Shown here in pieces: positions 11,400 through 24,494 of a stretch of 64,000 bases of DNA (positions are counted from its first letter, which is position 1; each line of letters starts with the position of its first letter). The notes beneath the pieces are model-generated. The model saw only the letters and a list, made by a program, of their open reading frames with translations. It was not told the DNA's origin and searched no databases. Source of the DNA: Micropterix aruncella (taxonomy: Eukaryota; Arthropoda; Insecta; Lepidoptera; Micropterigidae); the NCBI GenBank assembly GCA_944548615.1, contig OX155960.1, positions 34,634,499 through 34,698,498 of the forward strand, given 5' to 3'. The position numbers and the translations under genes were made by a program.

Positions 11400-12112
11400 A
11401 TGATAAAAACTAAAAACAAACAATTAAAATTGTTTAATCTAAGAACTGGTCATAGATAAAGAGATATTCAAATAAATGCTAACCTGTATTTTCTAGAACC
11501 AGAATTTCTAAAGCTAAGTCAACAAAGAACTTTTGTATGGTCCGTCAGGGGTGTGTCCCATTCCCGATCCTTCCAGTCGATAGGTAGAGATGCCATTGTT
11601 ATGTCAGCAATAAATTTGAAGAATTTGTAAGTACTAACAATTATTGCTTAAAATATGGTGTTCACTGTTATTATTAGGAAGATAAAGTGACGCATCGTAA
11701 TCAAATAAGATTCAGGTCTTCTAGACACTTTAGAAGAATCGGTGGGATAATATGCATGTAATAAGATAAAGAGTAAAACAAACAACCAGAAGTCTGTAAT
11801 CTAAAAACAGCTCATAGACGAAGAGACATTAAAATAGTTGCCAACTTGTACCTACTAGAACCAGAACTCCTATAGCTAAGTCAACAAAGAAATTTTTAAG
11901 GTCCGTCAGATGTGTGTCCTATTCCCGATCCTTCTGGTCTATAGGTATAGATGCCATTGTTAAAGTCAGCAACAAATTTGAAGGATTTGTAAGTACTACT
12001 AAATTTTGCTTAATATATCGTGTTCACTGTCATTATTAGGAAGATGAAGTGACTTGTGGTTATCGAATAAGGTTCAGGTCTTATATATACATGGGAATAT
12101 TCGAAATGATAA
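11400..12112 (+). repeat. 362-bp-period tandem repeat, about two units (locus 1)
   Basis: CTAGAACCAGAA occurs at 11493 and 11855, a period of 362 bp, with GCTAAGTCAACAAAGAA, GGTCCGTCAG, TTCCCGATCCTTC and ATGCCATTGTTA repeated in order in both units. Units are roughly 85-90% similar by eye. The array ends at GAATATTCGAA. A second array with the same units and nearly the same end lies at 40671-41160. Confidence 0.85.
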
Positions 12113-12214
12113 TATACAAGTAATATGAGCCCGAAATTGAATAACTTTGCATTGCATTTCAAAGTTCAGAAGAATTCTCTGAAAATCAGACTTCATTGAC
12201 TTCGCTTAATATGA

Positions 12215-12520
12215 TATCACGTTTTCTGTACTCTTATGTATGAATCGGAGGCATGGGCTCTAAAGCTATGTTTAAAAAAATACAATACATACGAAATAAT
12301 ATTGAAATACCGAAGAGAGCAGTAGTTCCGAATACAGAGGACAGCAAGAGTTTTAGAATTAATTGAGAAGTAAGCTAAAGTGCTCATGATTATACAATAC
12401 CATGATTTTCAGGTCGCAGGAGCTGAAAATTTCGAGTCTGTGGTTTGGTCAGAGCAACACATCTCTTTTCAGAGCAGCCACTAATAGGATAGGCTATAGA
12501 TCGCCAACATTATTGAAGAA
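12215..12520 (+). pseudogene. Possible degraded RTE-type LINE fragment
   Basis: One frame at about 12234-12285 reads TLMYESEAWALKLCLKK, resembling the Y-G-E-W-L block common near the C-terminus of RTE-like reverse transcriptases (also seen at 61500, where the frame reads IIIWHGWTL). The reading frame then fails. The match is short and could be chance. Confidence 0.3.
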
Positions 12521-15500
12521 GAAGAATTGCCTCTAAGGAAATCTCCATATACTATTATGAAAGTTAATATTTGGGTCGTTTCGATTCTTGTAAGCGCTTC
12601 GTATCTATGTCATGTCCCATCGCATTATTGGAAATATAGCTGTAAAATATCACTAGATTTCGAACCATTTCCTATGGGAATCGTTCTGACCTCGTTGTTT
12701 TGCGCTCTACTAAACGCGGCTCAAATCTTTGCAGACCTAAATGATGATTGCCACAATTTGGGTGTAGATCAAGTAATTATTGGGCACCGTGAAGCGGGGT
12801 AATCGAACTGAACAAAGACTGCTCTAAATTGACTAATCTGTTAAGTATTGCAAAGGATCGCTGATGTCATTAGATAAACAATAGAAGGAAGGGCCGATAA
12901 TAAAGGATAGGTTTAAGTTATTAAAAGAATCATTGCCATTGAGGAAATTGAATAATTCGTCAAGGAAAGATTAAGAGGCTGCTTCATCTTTCGACGTAAG
13001 TTCAGTCCTTTCTCAAAAACAAAAACTTGGTATCTTACATCGAGTAACTGTGTAGCAGTCAATTCTGGAAGAGAAGACATAATTGTTCAAACATTTTTTC
13101 TAGAATTAAGAAGATAGCGACTGCGACTGCCATGGGCCATAACGACTAACGATGATACATGAAAACTTAAGTCAAATGTTTATGGATAGTTATGTAGGTC
13201 CCTAATTAAGCGGCCCTTCTATTGCTATATGCTTTAAACTATTTTTGGGACACTTAATACCTTTTTTTTTAAATTTCAGTTTATTTCCACTCTCCGGCAC
13301 GCTATTTCACCGACAGGATAAAAAACAAAAAATAATTTGATTTCCGGGTTTCAAATTAGTTCTAAATTCTATTTCATTGGTGATATCGAAAGTGGCCAGG
13401 AGAAAGTATACTAAAGTAGATTTTCTCTTAGTGTTATTTTATTAGTATTAGGGAATGCTCTAATTTTAGATATTTCGGCGATAAAGTCATTAGCAATGAG
13501 TGTATTTGGACGAATGTCGGTCGCAGAGATAAGAGAATCGATTTTAAAGTGGTTGTGCTTTATTGCTCCGAGCGAATGCGAATTTTACGACTGACGCGCT
13601 AGTTTTAATCGTTCGTTTTAGTGTGGTTATTACTAGCGACTATTTGACGCCTAGTTAATTAAACGCGAGATCATGAATCCAATTGTCTTAAACTTTATTA
13701 TGGCTCGCCATAACAAATCAACGTCTGAAGTCGTATATGTTAACGAAGCATAGGAATTATTTTTATTATTATCGTTTAACTGAGAAATCTTCTTTCATAT
13801 TACTATCTAAAATTCACATAAAAAATGTTTCCATTCAGGTTTTGTTATTACATTTTACAATGTCAGTAGTTTTTTAATATATCTTGCAACGTTTTTTCCG
13901 ATACTATTTGGTTTTTTACAAATATTTGTTTTTGTTTGTGTTTGTGGTATTTTAGATAGATTAGCTGTCTCAATTCTATTATGATACCATATTTTTATAA
14001 CATTTCAAAATACTATTATCAATACTTAAATGTTTTTTTATATATCTTGCAACGCTTGTTGCAATACTGTTTGCTAGTACTGGTAACTGTCGTTTCTTCA
14101 TATCTCTCCATTTTGGTTTTTTACACCTTATTTATTTTAGTTGCGTTTGTGGTATTTTAGTAATATTAGCTGTCTCGAACTTACATATAATTATAACACA
14201 TTCCTCGTAATTCAAAATTAACATTGAATGCAGAGGTTTACTCGTAGGTCCTAGAAATAAAAAATAACTCTTCCCTGGAATGAACTCTGCAATTTCTCCA
14301 TGCGAAAATTGTAGAAATCTTTAAAGGGAGAGATTATCTAGAAACCAAATATACCAATCTCAATTGTTCTGGTAAATTAGCCAACATTGTAAGTGAAATA
14401 ATTGCTATAAATAAGATGCTTTAACTGGGTGAAAGGACACATTGGAGCGAAGGGCTAATTGTAAGCAGAACGCCCTAAAGTCAATATTGCTACAGTTAGG
14501 TATTAAAGAAGACTATTGTTCTTTGTAATAGATTTTGACTCAAACCGTAGAGATACAGCGTGGACGAGCTCGTGATAAACCATACTATTAAAAAAAGAAT
14601 GAAAAACATTACAATAGGCTTACAAAATTAAGGAATTAAAGACCGTGGTTTAGCCATGAGCAATTCCTCATTTAATCATTATCATCTACCTATTTTGTTG
14701 TACCTTGTTCTCTTCGGAGGTTGACTATCATCATAGTTAACTTTACCTTAGATGCAACTTCTAGAATGTGTGCTCCTTTCAAACCTCATTTTACTAGATT
14801 TTTCATCCAAGATTTTTTGCTTCTCCCTGAACTCTTCGTCCTGGTATAGAATATGGCAAGTACTATCTGCCATAAAAGACCTATTTTTTCTAATTTCTGT
14901 TTTTCAAATTTTTCATAGTTCTTTGTGTTACTAATTTATTAGTTCACGGGTCTTTTTACTAAGCTTTCTGGATCCGTTTTAATTGAATACAGTTACTTGC
15001 CATATAGTTAATAGCCACAACTTTTATCATAATAACACCGTTCTCACCGATTTCCTCTTCAGTAGAGTCGTTCTCTTATATATGTATATTCATTACAAGT
15101 ATCAAATACTCTTTTATTTTTAGTCTGGACACCCGCAGGGCTCGGCCATCGGATGTCATACGTCTCTATTCTAGCTACCATTTCACGCCGTGTCGTCTTC
15201 TTTTTTCCGCGTTCGCGGAGAAGCAAATCTAGTTTTCAGCGCATCGGACAAGCTCGAACCGGATGGATGGTGCAAAAAATACATAAATAAGCACTAAGTC
15301 ACGATATCGTCTCGGTGAGAATATCTCGGACTAATTAATTAACCGGACCCTGGTGGAGCCAGTTCAATGGCTGAGGATGCCAATGCTGTATCAGTCGGTA
15401 TCACCCATCGTTAAGTGGTGCTGCGGCAGTGAGAGCCGTTCTATTCGAAACAGATTTTCAAAGATACAAATCTCGTTGATAAAGTCTACAAATACATAAA

Positions 15501-15555
15501 TATCCTTGTAGTAATTGTAATTTAGTAGATATAATCAGAGAATTGCAAAGAAGAG
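12521..15555. other. Unassigned DNA, including a 160-bp local duplication
   Basis: The open frame at 12527-12802 (91 residues) and others here show no domain I know. At about 13870-14180 a block containing ATATCTTGCAACG and GTTTGTGGTATTTTAG is repeated once in tandem with a period near 162 bp. A moderately GC-richer segment at 15120-15460 has no usable open frame. No gene is supported. Confidence 0.45.
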
Positions 15556-15558
15556 ACT

Positions 15559-15815
<257 letters not shown>

Positions 15816-15880
15816 ATTGATATACATTTTATAACAATCATTAATATTTAAGAAACACTAATCGCCTATTATTTTCCAGC

Positions 15881-16031
15881 ATTCATTCTCGTCTCGCATT
15901 GTTGTGTTGCCGCTGTGGGAGACGGTGGGAGGCCATTTTGATCGGGTTCTAGTGCCACAGCAGGAAGCACCAGCAAACACTGAGGCAGGAGAAGAAGAAG
16001 GCGTGGAGTCACTCCTGGTCACCACAGACCA
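15881..16031 (+). other. Possible coding exon, unidentified
   Basis: A pyrimidine-rich acceptor-like stretch (TATTATTTTCCAG) precedes a locally GC-richer segment open for at least 50 codons: HSFSSRIVVLPLWETVGGHF, DRVLVPQQEAPANTEAGEEE, GVESLLVTTDQ. The mix of hydrophobic and acidic residues and the use of G/C third positions look more gene-like than the surroundings. The right edge reads GACCAG followed by ATAAGT, one base away from a standard GTAAGT donor, so the exon could be dead, or could end earlier at ACG before GTGGGA (near 15924). It lies between two TA tracts, as introns often do. I do not recognise the protein family. Confidence 0.3.
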
Positions 16032-16091
16032 GATAAGTGCCCTTTCATTATTTTATCATTTCATTTATTTAGTGATAAACATAATTTCAAT

Positions 16092-17580
<1,489 letters not shown>

Positions 17581-18496
17581 GGGATCATAGGGTGGGGAGG
17601 TGCAGCGAAAATTCATATGGAGCCCTTGATTAGAGCTCAAAAGCTAATACTTAAAATTATAAAGAGAAAGCCTTGGAGATACTCTTCAGATGATCTCTAC
17701 AGAGAATATAACGTGCTAGATGTACCACAACTATACGTGAAAACGGCACTCTGTGACTATCATACTAATTTAGAGACCGCAATAAGAACCCAGCAAACAA
17801 TCTGCACGCGGCAATCCCAAACTATACATTTTGACGTCCCTCGAATGCAGACCACTTTTGGGCAGAGGCATTTTGTGTACATAGCCCCCAGGATCTTTAA
17901 TATGCTAGATGAAGATTTAAAAATGTATGTGCCGAAGTCTTCTTCTTCTTTTAAAGCCAAAATTGATTCCTGGCTAAAATATGACGCCCGGCAAAATATC
18001 CACAACTTAATATACCGAGACAATTATCCCTGACATTTCTTATTATTATTATTATTATCTTTGACTTTTTTATTTTTATTTATTACTATTACTTATTCAT
18101 AAATTTTGGTGACTATTGTTTGATATCATTTGACATTTTATTTTATTTTTATTTTATTAACACGATTATTTATTTTTGTGTTTTATTTCCTATTGTGATC
18201 ATTAGTTAGTGATTATTAGTTATAATTTGTAATGGTGACGGGGATATATATATTTCTTTTCCTTTTTATTTTATTTTTTTTTTTTTTTTTATTCATTGCC
18301 GAATATATGTGATATAAAAACTAGAGAGCTAGCTGCCCTGGAACAAGTCCTGGTACTTAGTTGGGCAGCAGCAGTACTTAAATGCTAATGCTCATATCGG
18401 CCGTGTTTAATTTTAATTTTAATTTTAATTATATATATATTTTTTTATTGATATGATTATTAGTGATACTTGTGCACTTGTAAATGAATTGTTAAA

Positions 18497-18530
<34 letters not shown>
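17581..18530 (+). pseudogene. 5'-truncated LINE: RT C-terminus, 3' UTR and (AAAT)n tail
   Basis: The frame 17581-18033 encodes GIIGWGGAAKIHMEPLIRAQ, then KLILKIIKRKPWRYSSDDLY, ending in FGQRHFVYIAPRIFNMLDED and FKAKIDSWLK. The G-W-G block, the L-RAQ helix, and RTTFGQR-Y-AP-IFN-L are the usual C-terminal arrangement of Jockey/CR1-type non-LTR polyproteins. An in-frame stop lies immediately upstream (17578), so the copy begins inside the RT by 5' truncation. The 3' UTR carries a hairpin (GCTGCCC at about 18332 with GGGCAGC at about 18363) and ends in TAAATAAATAAATAA. The ATG at 17617 is an internal methionine, not a true start. Confidence 0.85.
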
Positions 18531-18697
18531 ATCAAGAAAAATCGGCTATCGATGATTGAGACGTCGCCAAAAAGCATCAAGAATGGAAACGAATCATAAA
18601 TGGAGTACGAGATCAAGCGGTACCGACAGCAGCAGCGACGTATTGGCTGCAAGGGCGATCCCCTCCTTAATCGCCGGCTACGGAATAAAGAAGAATA

Positions 18698-19020
18698 AAA
18701 GGCATGATTATGAAGAAAATAATAATAAAAGCCGCTTAATGATTAAGGAGTCCCATTATAAATTTGGAATGTTTCACATTTTGAACGAGATGGCTTTGTA
18801 TCTCTGACTTACGGACAGAGAATTAGGTTTAAATTTTCATTTTAAGAAAAGTAACGCTCATCGTTCATCCAACCATCCCTGATACTATGCAACCATCCTT
18901 CCTGAAATATAAAATAATTCGATTAGTTCTTAATTCAAGTGCAATAACAATGGAAAATCATTTATTTGTTTAAATTTCGGCCTATGCCGTCTCTTAAAAA
19001 CTAGATAACAGGTTGTAAAA
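18698..19020 (+). repeat. Local duplicate block A
   Basis: Shares with 20530-20885, in the same order, GAAAATAATAATAAAA, a GAGTCCCATTATAA-like block, ATCTCTGACTTACGGA, CATCCAACCATCCCT and CTGAAATATAAAAT. The last about 45 bp (AATTTCGGCCTATGCCGTCT through CTAGATAACAGG) are inverted relative to the other copy. The pair brackets the nested TIR element and LINE at 19306-20406. Confidence 0.7.
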
Positions 19021-19305
19021 AAAAAGAGATTTTTTTTGATGAAAAAAATTAGATGAGATTAAAAATCTGCGATCGATATTAGACAGACAAAATAATTAAC
19101 TCAAAAGCTCTATACGTCTTTAATTTATTGAAAGGAAGAACTTATCTCCTTCCTATGGATAGTGAAGTTTTATCTTAATTTAAATAGTGTATTATAATAA
19201 TTTAAATTTACGAATAAATTAATGTATAGAATAGAATAAAATAACTTTATTGTGCTATAAATATATTACTTAATAAATATTACACCGGTTTAATAAAAAA
19301 GACTA

Positions 19306-20406
19306 TGTGCCCGATTGCGTTTCTTCGTGAAGTATAAATAAATACAAACGGAGCTGCCATGGAATTCACCGACCGGAGTCGGGCCCATCATAATACTATT
19401 TTTTTACACTTCTGGGGGGGGAGCAGTGGATTCCGGACTTACGAACCGGCTGTGGTAGGTTTAGGACAGCTGTCTTGCCACATGTGAGCGTCCACCTTAC
19501 CACCCATTCACTCCCCCTTCGAAGCCATAGAATTTGAGATGCGCAAATCGCAGTTTTAGATAATTTTTCTAAGAAAGAGTTGATTATTTTTCTGGAAAGG
19601 CCAAGATCTTTAAAGAGGTGAAATATAGATTTAGCTGGCAGGCCACGAGCGCCAACTTCCACCGCGTGAAGGTGAACAGTGAAGCCGTTCCGGGTTACGG
19701 CATTTGCAAAATCATGGTATTTATTTAATTTGTACTCGTGGTCTTTTGGGATATTTGATTCCCATGGAACAGTTAATTCTACAATAAGAGCCACCTTCCG
19801 AGATAGAGAGTAAAGAGTTATATCTGGACGGAGGGCTGTGTATCCGAGACTTTCAGGGAATTTATACTGCTTAGAGACCGAATCAACCTCCAGAATCCAA
19901 TCTGTAGCTTTCTCGATTATTGAGAAAGGTTTTGTAGTTAAATGTTTTTTGCCTTTAGAGCCATCCCGCACAAACTGTATTGGGGGTTTGGAGGATACTG
20001 TCAAACCCTTGTTGGCACGAGCCACTGAGAGACTAATTACCTCGCGAATAACAGCGAGAACTTTGTCATGGCGGTAAGTGTACCGTCCTTGATCTAAGGC
20101 CATCTTGCAGCCAGCTAGAATGTGTCTAGCTGTGCAAATAGGAACTTAGTTCAACCGAATGAGACAGAGCGATACTTTAGAACGGAATATTAATGCCTCT
20201 CGAACTTATAGATGCCCGAATAAGTTTGAACACATTTCGTGAGGTGTTAGATTTAGCTGCTTTACCTTCGGTGGGTAGTTTTAATGCGGAAAAGTAACAA
20301 CCGTTCATTTCACATTCCGCTCTGACGTAGGGTTCTGTCTCGTTAACATGAACTAATTCCCGATTTTAGTTGAAGAGAAACGCAAGTCCGAGAAATCGAG
20401 CCCAAT
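19306..20406. mobile_element. TIR element interrupted by a LINE
   Basis: Left end GCCCGATTGCGTTTCTTCGTG (from 19309) and right part 20140-20406 (AGACAGAGCGATACTTTAG, ACATTTCGTGAGGTGTTAG, AGTTTTAATGCG, TTAGTTGAAGAGAAACGCAA) match the uninterrupted element at 59353-59656 on its left and right sides. About 785 bp between them is the RLE LINE. The right TIR here has an extra ~10 bp and decay. No transposase is encoded; the family is non-autonomous. Confidence 0.8.
19353..20139 (-). pseudogene. 5'-truncated RLE-type LINE: C-terminal restriction-like endonuclease domain
   Basis: On the minus strand the frame runs from about 20137 (PICTARHILAGCKMALDQGR) to a stop near 19396. The C, H, C spacing (C--R-HILAGCK) followed by GRYTYRHDKVL is the zinc-knuckle and entry to the endonuclease found at the C-terminus of R2-superclade elements. 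ALRPDITLYS followed by ALIVELTVPWE and YKLNKY supply the PD-(D/E)-K type core. Further on come VEVGARGLPA, FKDLGLSRK and ILWLRRGSEW, all common in this domain. The upstream RT is missing. A short 3' UTR ends at GCCATGGCAGC-type sequence at 19353, the same end as the copy at 55439. The frame has no internal stop, so the insertion may be fairly young. Confidence 0.8.
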
Positions 20407-20529
20407 GCAGGCACACATGGCGGACCTATCGCAATGGCAATGTCTTGCAGTCAAACAGTCAAAGTAAAATATGAAATGAAATATTTAAAAAATATTTGAC
20501 AGCTTTTTGTATATTCTAGGAAGAATTTG

Positions 20530-20885
20530 TTACATAATTATGTGGAAAATAATAATAAAATCCACTTACAAAGTGACGAAGAAGTCCCGTAATCGAATTT
20601 AGGAATGCTTTATTTTTAAATGAGGTAGGTTGGATGTCTCTGACTTACGGAGAGAGAAGTAGTTTTAAATAGCTATTTTAATACTAGTAACCCTAAAACT
20701 GGTAACCCTTCATCCAACCATCCCTTAAACTTAGCAATTATCCTTTCTGAAATATAAAATTACTTGATTGAATCTTAATTAAAGCGAAATAACATTCGGC
20801 TTAGAATGTAAACATTTTTCAATTCATCAACCTGTAATCTAGTTATGAAGGGACGGCATAGACCGAATTTTAATGTAATCATTGA
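20530..20885 (+). repeat. Local duplicate block B
   Basis: Partner of 18698-19020, about 1.84 kb away in direct orientation except for its last ~45 bp (CTGTAATCTAGTTATGAAGG through GGCATAGACCGAATTTT), which is inverted. Coding potential absent. Confidence 0.7.
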
Positions 20886-22668
20886 TTCTTCATAGTTATT
20901 TTGTTCGTATTCTATACAATACGTCACTATAGACTCCGGAGCCGATACATGCGTCTATAGCATCAGCCGCGTTGGTAACCCTTTTTCCGAAGACCAGCAA
21001 TCGTTGAAACAAGTAAACCGTCGCGGTCAGATCATATCACCACGCTACCGCGGCCTCGAGGCACAACTGCAGAGGCTAGATAAAATGTTTTCCAATCTGA
21101 TGAGATCAGATATCGGCCGAGATGGATTTCACATTTTGTACTGGGTTTCTTCGCTCTTACAATCACCTACGGATCTCATTACGATGTCTACGCTCACGCC
21201 GAGAATCGATAAAGCAGAGAACAAGACCCATCGGCTTTACTTAATATAAAAATAAATATATATTCGTACCAATTACGCATATCAAAATGTCGACGGATGA
21301 CGGAAGGTAAGATCGAAAATAAATAGAAAGTAAGAATAATCATATAAACGACAATTTCAAATTTCTTAAATAGACGATTAAAAGCGTGACCACGAACGAC
21401 CTTTCCAGGAGCAAATTCACGGTATAGAAACCAATGGGCATATGGTCATTAACCGTAATAATGCTAATACCACCAAGCGGTGGTCTTTCTATCTCCGTAT
21501 GTATACAATTATGTAATTATATGCGAAAAAAGACCCCCTATAAAGAAATTTTCAAGGGTTGAAAATACGCCGTCGTGAGTTTCATTCCCATGGCTAGCTT
21601 TCTAAGGGTTAAGCGATAAGCAGTATTAAAATATAATATAAATACAAGTACAAATAGAAGCAAAAACATAATCCTTTTGCCACCCTTCCCGCTGATTTTA
21701 AGGAATCAAGAAAAGAAAACATCAATCCTTTGTTGTACGCTTCGTATATATATTTGATTTATGGAGTTTCTGTCTGTAGTATCTACTTCTCATATTCACG
21801 TACAATTCAAGTGCAGATTTTAATTTAAAAATAGGTTATAGTTTCTGTTGCGAATGATTTATGTTTATAAAAATAAGTCGCATGGTGATGACTGCAAAGT
21901 TGTTCGTGCTCGTCCTGAGCTAGTACGTGTTCACGTTTTAAAACATATTTTTACGAGACGTGTGTGATACCGCATAATAATTATAAACAACCTTCCGAAG
22001 CCAGTTACTTTCAAATTGTAAAACAGAACTGGATTTTATCGCGATTCTCAAAATTAAACTACAATATTCATCACTAAATTCGAGTTTTTCTGTAGTAAGG
22101 GAAGAGATGCCTAATATTTGTAGCATAAACCTATGTTACTAACAAGGAGACATTGCAGCAACGGAACTTGCGAACGAAAGAGTAAGTTTAAATTTAAAAA
22201 ATAATTGAGTGCGTTTACAGAATCTGAACAATATTTCAACTTTTTTTGTATTAACCCCTCCGTCTCGCGAAGTAAAAATTCAGCTATCACTTTTGCCCGC
22301 GACATTTTCGCGCGTAAAATCAACGCGAGTCGACGACCTTGATACAAACGACCATAACTTGTAAACCACTATACGGATCAAAAAAAAAATACTGTAAAAT
22401 GATCGCATTGAAATTTGACATATAAAAAAATATAACCTGGAAATTGGGGGAGTCGGCCGTTGGTCCCGCAAGGGATGTTAGGGAGTTACCGGGTTAAAAG
22501 AAATCCGATTAAATCAAATCTAGAGATTTGCATTGTTGCAACTTCAATATCACTTAATTTCTTGGACACGGCGTACATATAGGTAATGGCAGACAAGAAT
22601 TATTAGATTTACATATTTAAAACTTTCCACCTACAGAAAAATATTGGTAGAAGTATCAGAACAATGGA
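20886..22668. other. Unassigned DNA
   Basis: A GC-richer stretch at 20940-21240 contains an 81-codon frame (21004-21249) that I cannot identify. The rest is AT-rich with only short frames. Confidence 0.45.
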
Positions 22669-22671
22669 TTA

Positions 22672-23540
22672 CAGTATAAATAGGATAGAAACGAATTTAC
22701 CGCGTGAAATTTGTAGCACCCGACGTTTCGGTGACGTTGCAGCCGCCGTTGCCCATGGTAGACTGAAAGAGCTGTCAATCCGTTGTTTTGCGGGTAGGCC
22801 GCATACCGCTACCGCAACTGCGTAGGTTATCGGCCGGGCTCGGAGCGCGCGAATTTCGAAAATCCGTCTGCTGCATACACCCTCACTGTATCCTGTCTTA
22901 CGTCTTTGCATTCGGCGTTCGGCAACGGGAACATTTTAAGAAGAGGGTTCCACATAGAAGAGAGTTCGTAAACGTCGTCTCTATTGAAGTTCGGGGTTCT
23001 TCTTATTTCAATGGCTTCCGGGATCATGCGAGGAAAGTAGAATTGTTCCTTGGACAGCACAATGGGAGTTTGAAACTGCATCCAGTGGTTACTTCCGATA
23101 TCCAATATATGTTCGCAGATCGCCAATTTATCTCGCTGAACGTTTTTAACAGCTTTGATGTGTTCTGTCAGTCGTGTGGCTATGGGCCGTTTCGTTTGTC
23201 CAACGTAAGCTAAACCGCAGCTGCATTCGACTTTATACACACCCGGGGTTTGCAGTGGTATTACATCTTTTACAGGTGTCAGTCTTCGATTTTATAATTG
23301 ATTACAGATTGATCTGCATGGATTACGTAATCAGCGACACGTTTTATTAGTAGTACCGTCATTAGACCTAAGTCATTCTTGAACCGACGCCATGTTGCAT
23401 TCAAAGTTTCATCGAATTTTGGTTTGGCTATGCAACGAGGGACTTTTCTTTCGCCTTGCCGCAAAGAGATCGATATATTATCTCTATTATCTAGATGAAT
23501 GTGCTTCTGAATTGATAATGTTACTCGATGCCATTCCACT
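22672..23540 (-). pseudogene. Penelope-like element copy A: linker, GIY-YIG endonuclease and 3' tail
   Basis: Read on the minus strand. 23539-23279 encodes the RT-EN linker (ending ADQSVINYKIED). Then, one frame over, RRLTPVKDVIPLQTPGVYKV, followed by ECSCGLAYVGQTKRPIATRL and TEHIKAVKN. The Y-K-V-C-SCG-YVGQT-R-----R--EH pattern is the GIY-YIG nuclease fused to Penelope RTs, which cuts target DNA for element insertion. Later blocks EAIEIRRTPNFNRDD and WNPLLKMFPLPNAE match copy C at 43563. The two frames are separated by a 13-bp deletion near 23275, inferred from copies C and D. A second indel near 22850 shifts the C-terminus; the shared stop is at 22775-22777. A 100-bp tail ends TTCGTTTCTATCCTATTTAT. 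No RT core remains. Confidence 0.9.
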
Positions 23541-23857
23541 GCAAGAAGTGCCCTTCTCTTTCTACTGATCCACCGATATTTTGCTTCAAGAGGAATAATA
23601 GGCTTTAGTGGACCGACTCGGCCTGCAGGTGTGCAGGCTGTAGTTTCGAGACGATCCGTCGCTTGGCAGGCGCGTGGTCGAACACCAACGCAAGGCGCAA
23701 CAAATCGATTTGTTCCGTTTCACTTTTCCGAGCAATTGTAACTTACAATCAGCTTCACGGCGAACCGACAGCTCATAACAGAGCCTGAATCAAGCGATTT
23801 CGTCTAGTAGCGTCACTGAATATTTCATTCATTTTCGTTAGATTTGTTTGTCGGATT
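23541..23857. other. Unassigned, moderately GC-rich
   Basis: Could include more of the Penelope-like element (upstream coding side) but I could not find a convincing RT motif on the minus strand. Confidence 0.4.
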
Positions 23858-24135
23858 CAGCAAGGGCCCGTTAGCCCCCAGGGTTGGTCACACTCACGGG
23901 TCAACACCCATCCGGCGGCGTCCACGCATGAAGTTCGAGCCCGGGTAGAATCTGGCCTTAGGGCTAGTTTCCCCTAGGAATCAACCTTCTGGCGCTCCTG
24001 GACGGTCTGCGCACCGTGCGGCGTAAACCAATCATCTGTGCACTCTGACTAACAGTCGGGGGATTCTGGAAGCAGTACTGTTTCCTATAGAGCGGGGTTG
24101 GTCGCGGACCTTACGGCGACTGCTCTTGAAATTGG
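23858..24135 (+). repeat. GC-rich repeat family, copy (sense)
   Basis: CAGCAAGGGCCCGTTAGC, GGGTCAACACCCATCCGGCG, CTCCTGGACGGTCTGCGCAC, CTGGAAGCAGTACTGTTTCC and GCGACTGCTCTTGAAAT occur in order. It matches 24495-24790 in reverse, 33413-33577 and part of 4259-5028. No open frame of note. Confidence 0.75.
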
Positions 24136-24494
24136 AATATTCAGTATTAGAAGGGGCATTTAATTGTTTTTTTAAAATGATATAAAAAGCTGCTGCTGAT
24201 TCAAAGTCACTAACTTCCTATCTTCATCAGATGCACCATATCATTGGGTTTTAGTAACAGAAGCACGTCTATTTAATTATCATCAATCACTTGGAATAAC
24301 GGTTTTGCTAAGTATTTAAATTGTGATTGATTCATGCCATGATTATTATTCTGCATTGTTCTTATAACTTAGCCCAAGTTTATTTTTTTTTATTTTGAAG
24401 CCCTGAAAAAAACTTCAAAATTCACCCAGTTCACCCAGTTCCCAGCACCCAGAAGTTCACCCAGGATCGGGTAGCCGATGGTCGTTTTATGAGC

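Noticed and set aside
22672..22770. CCGAAACGTCGGGTG in the Penelope-like tail as a hammerhead core
   Set aside because: It looks like the GAAAC-GUC part of a hammerhead, but the preceding sequence reads CTGCAAC or CTACAAC rather than CTGATGA in every copy.
22788..23213. 141-codon plus-strand open frame
   Set aside because: It is the antisense shadow of the Penelope-like GIY-YIG region, whose minus-strand translation has clear family motifs.
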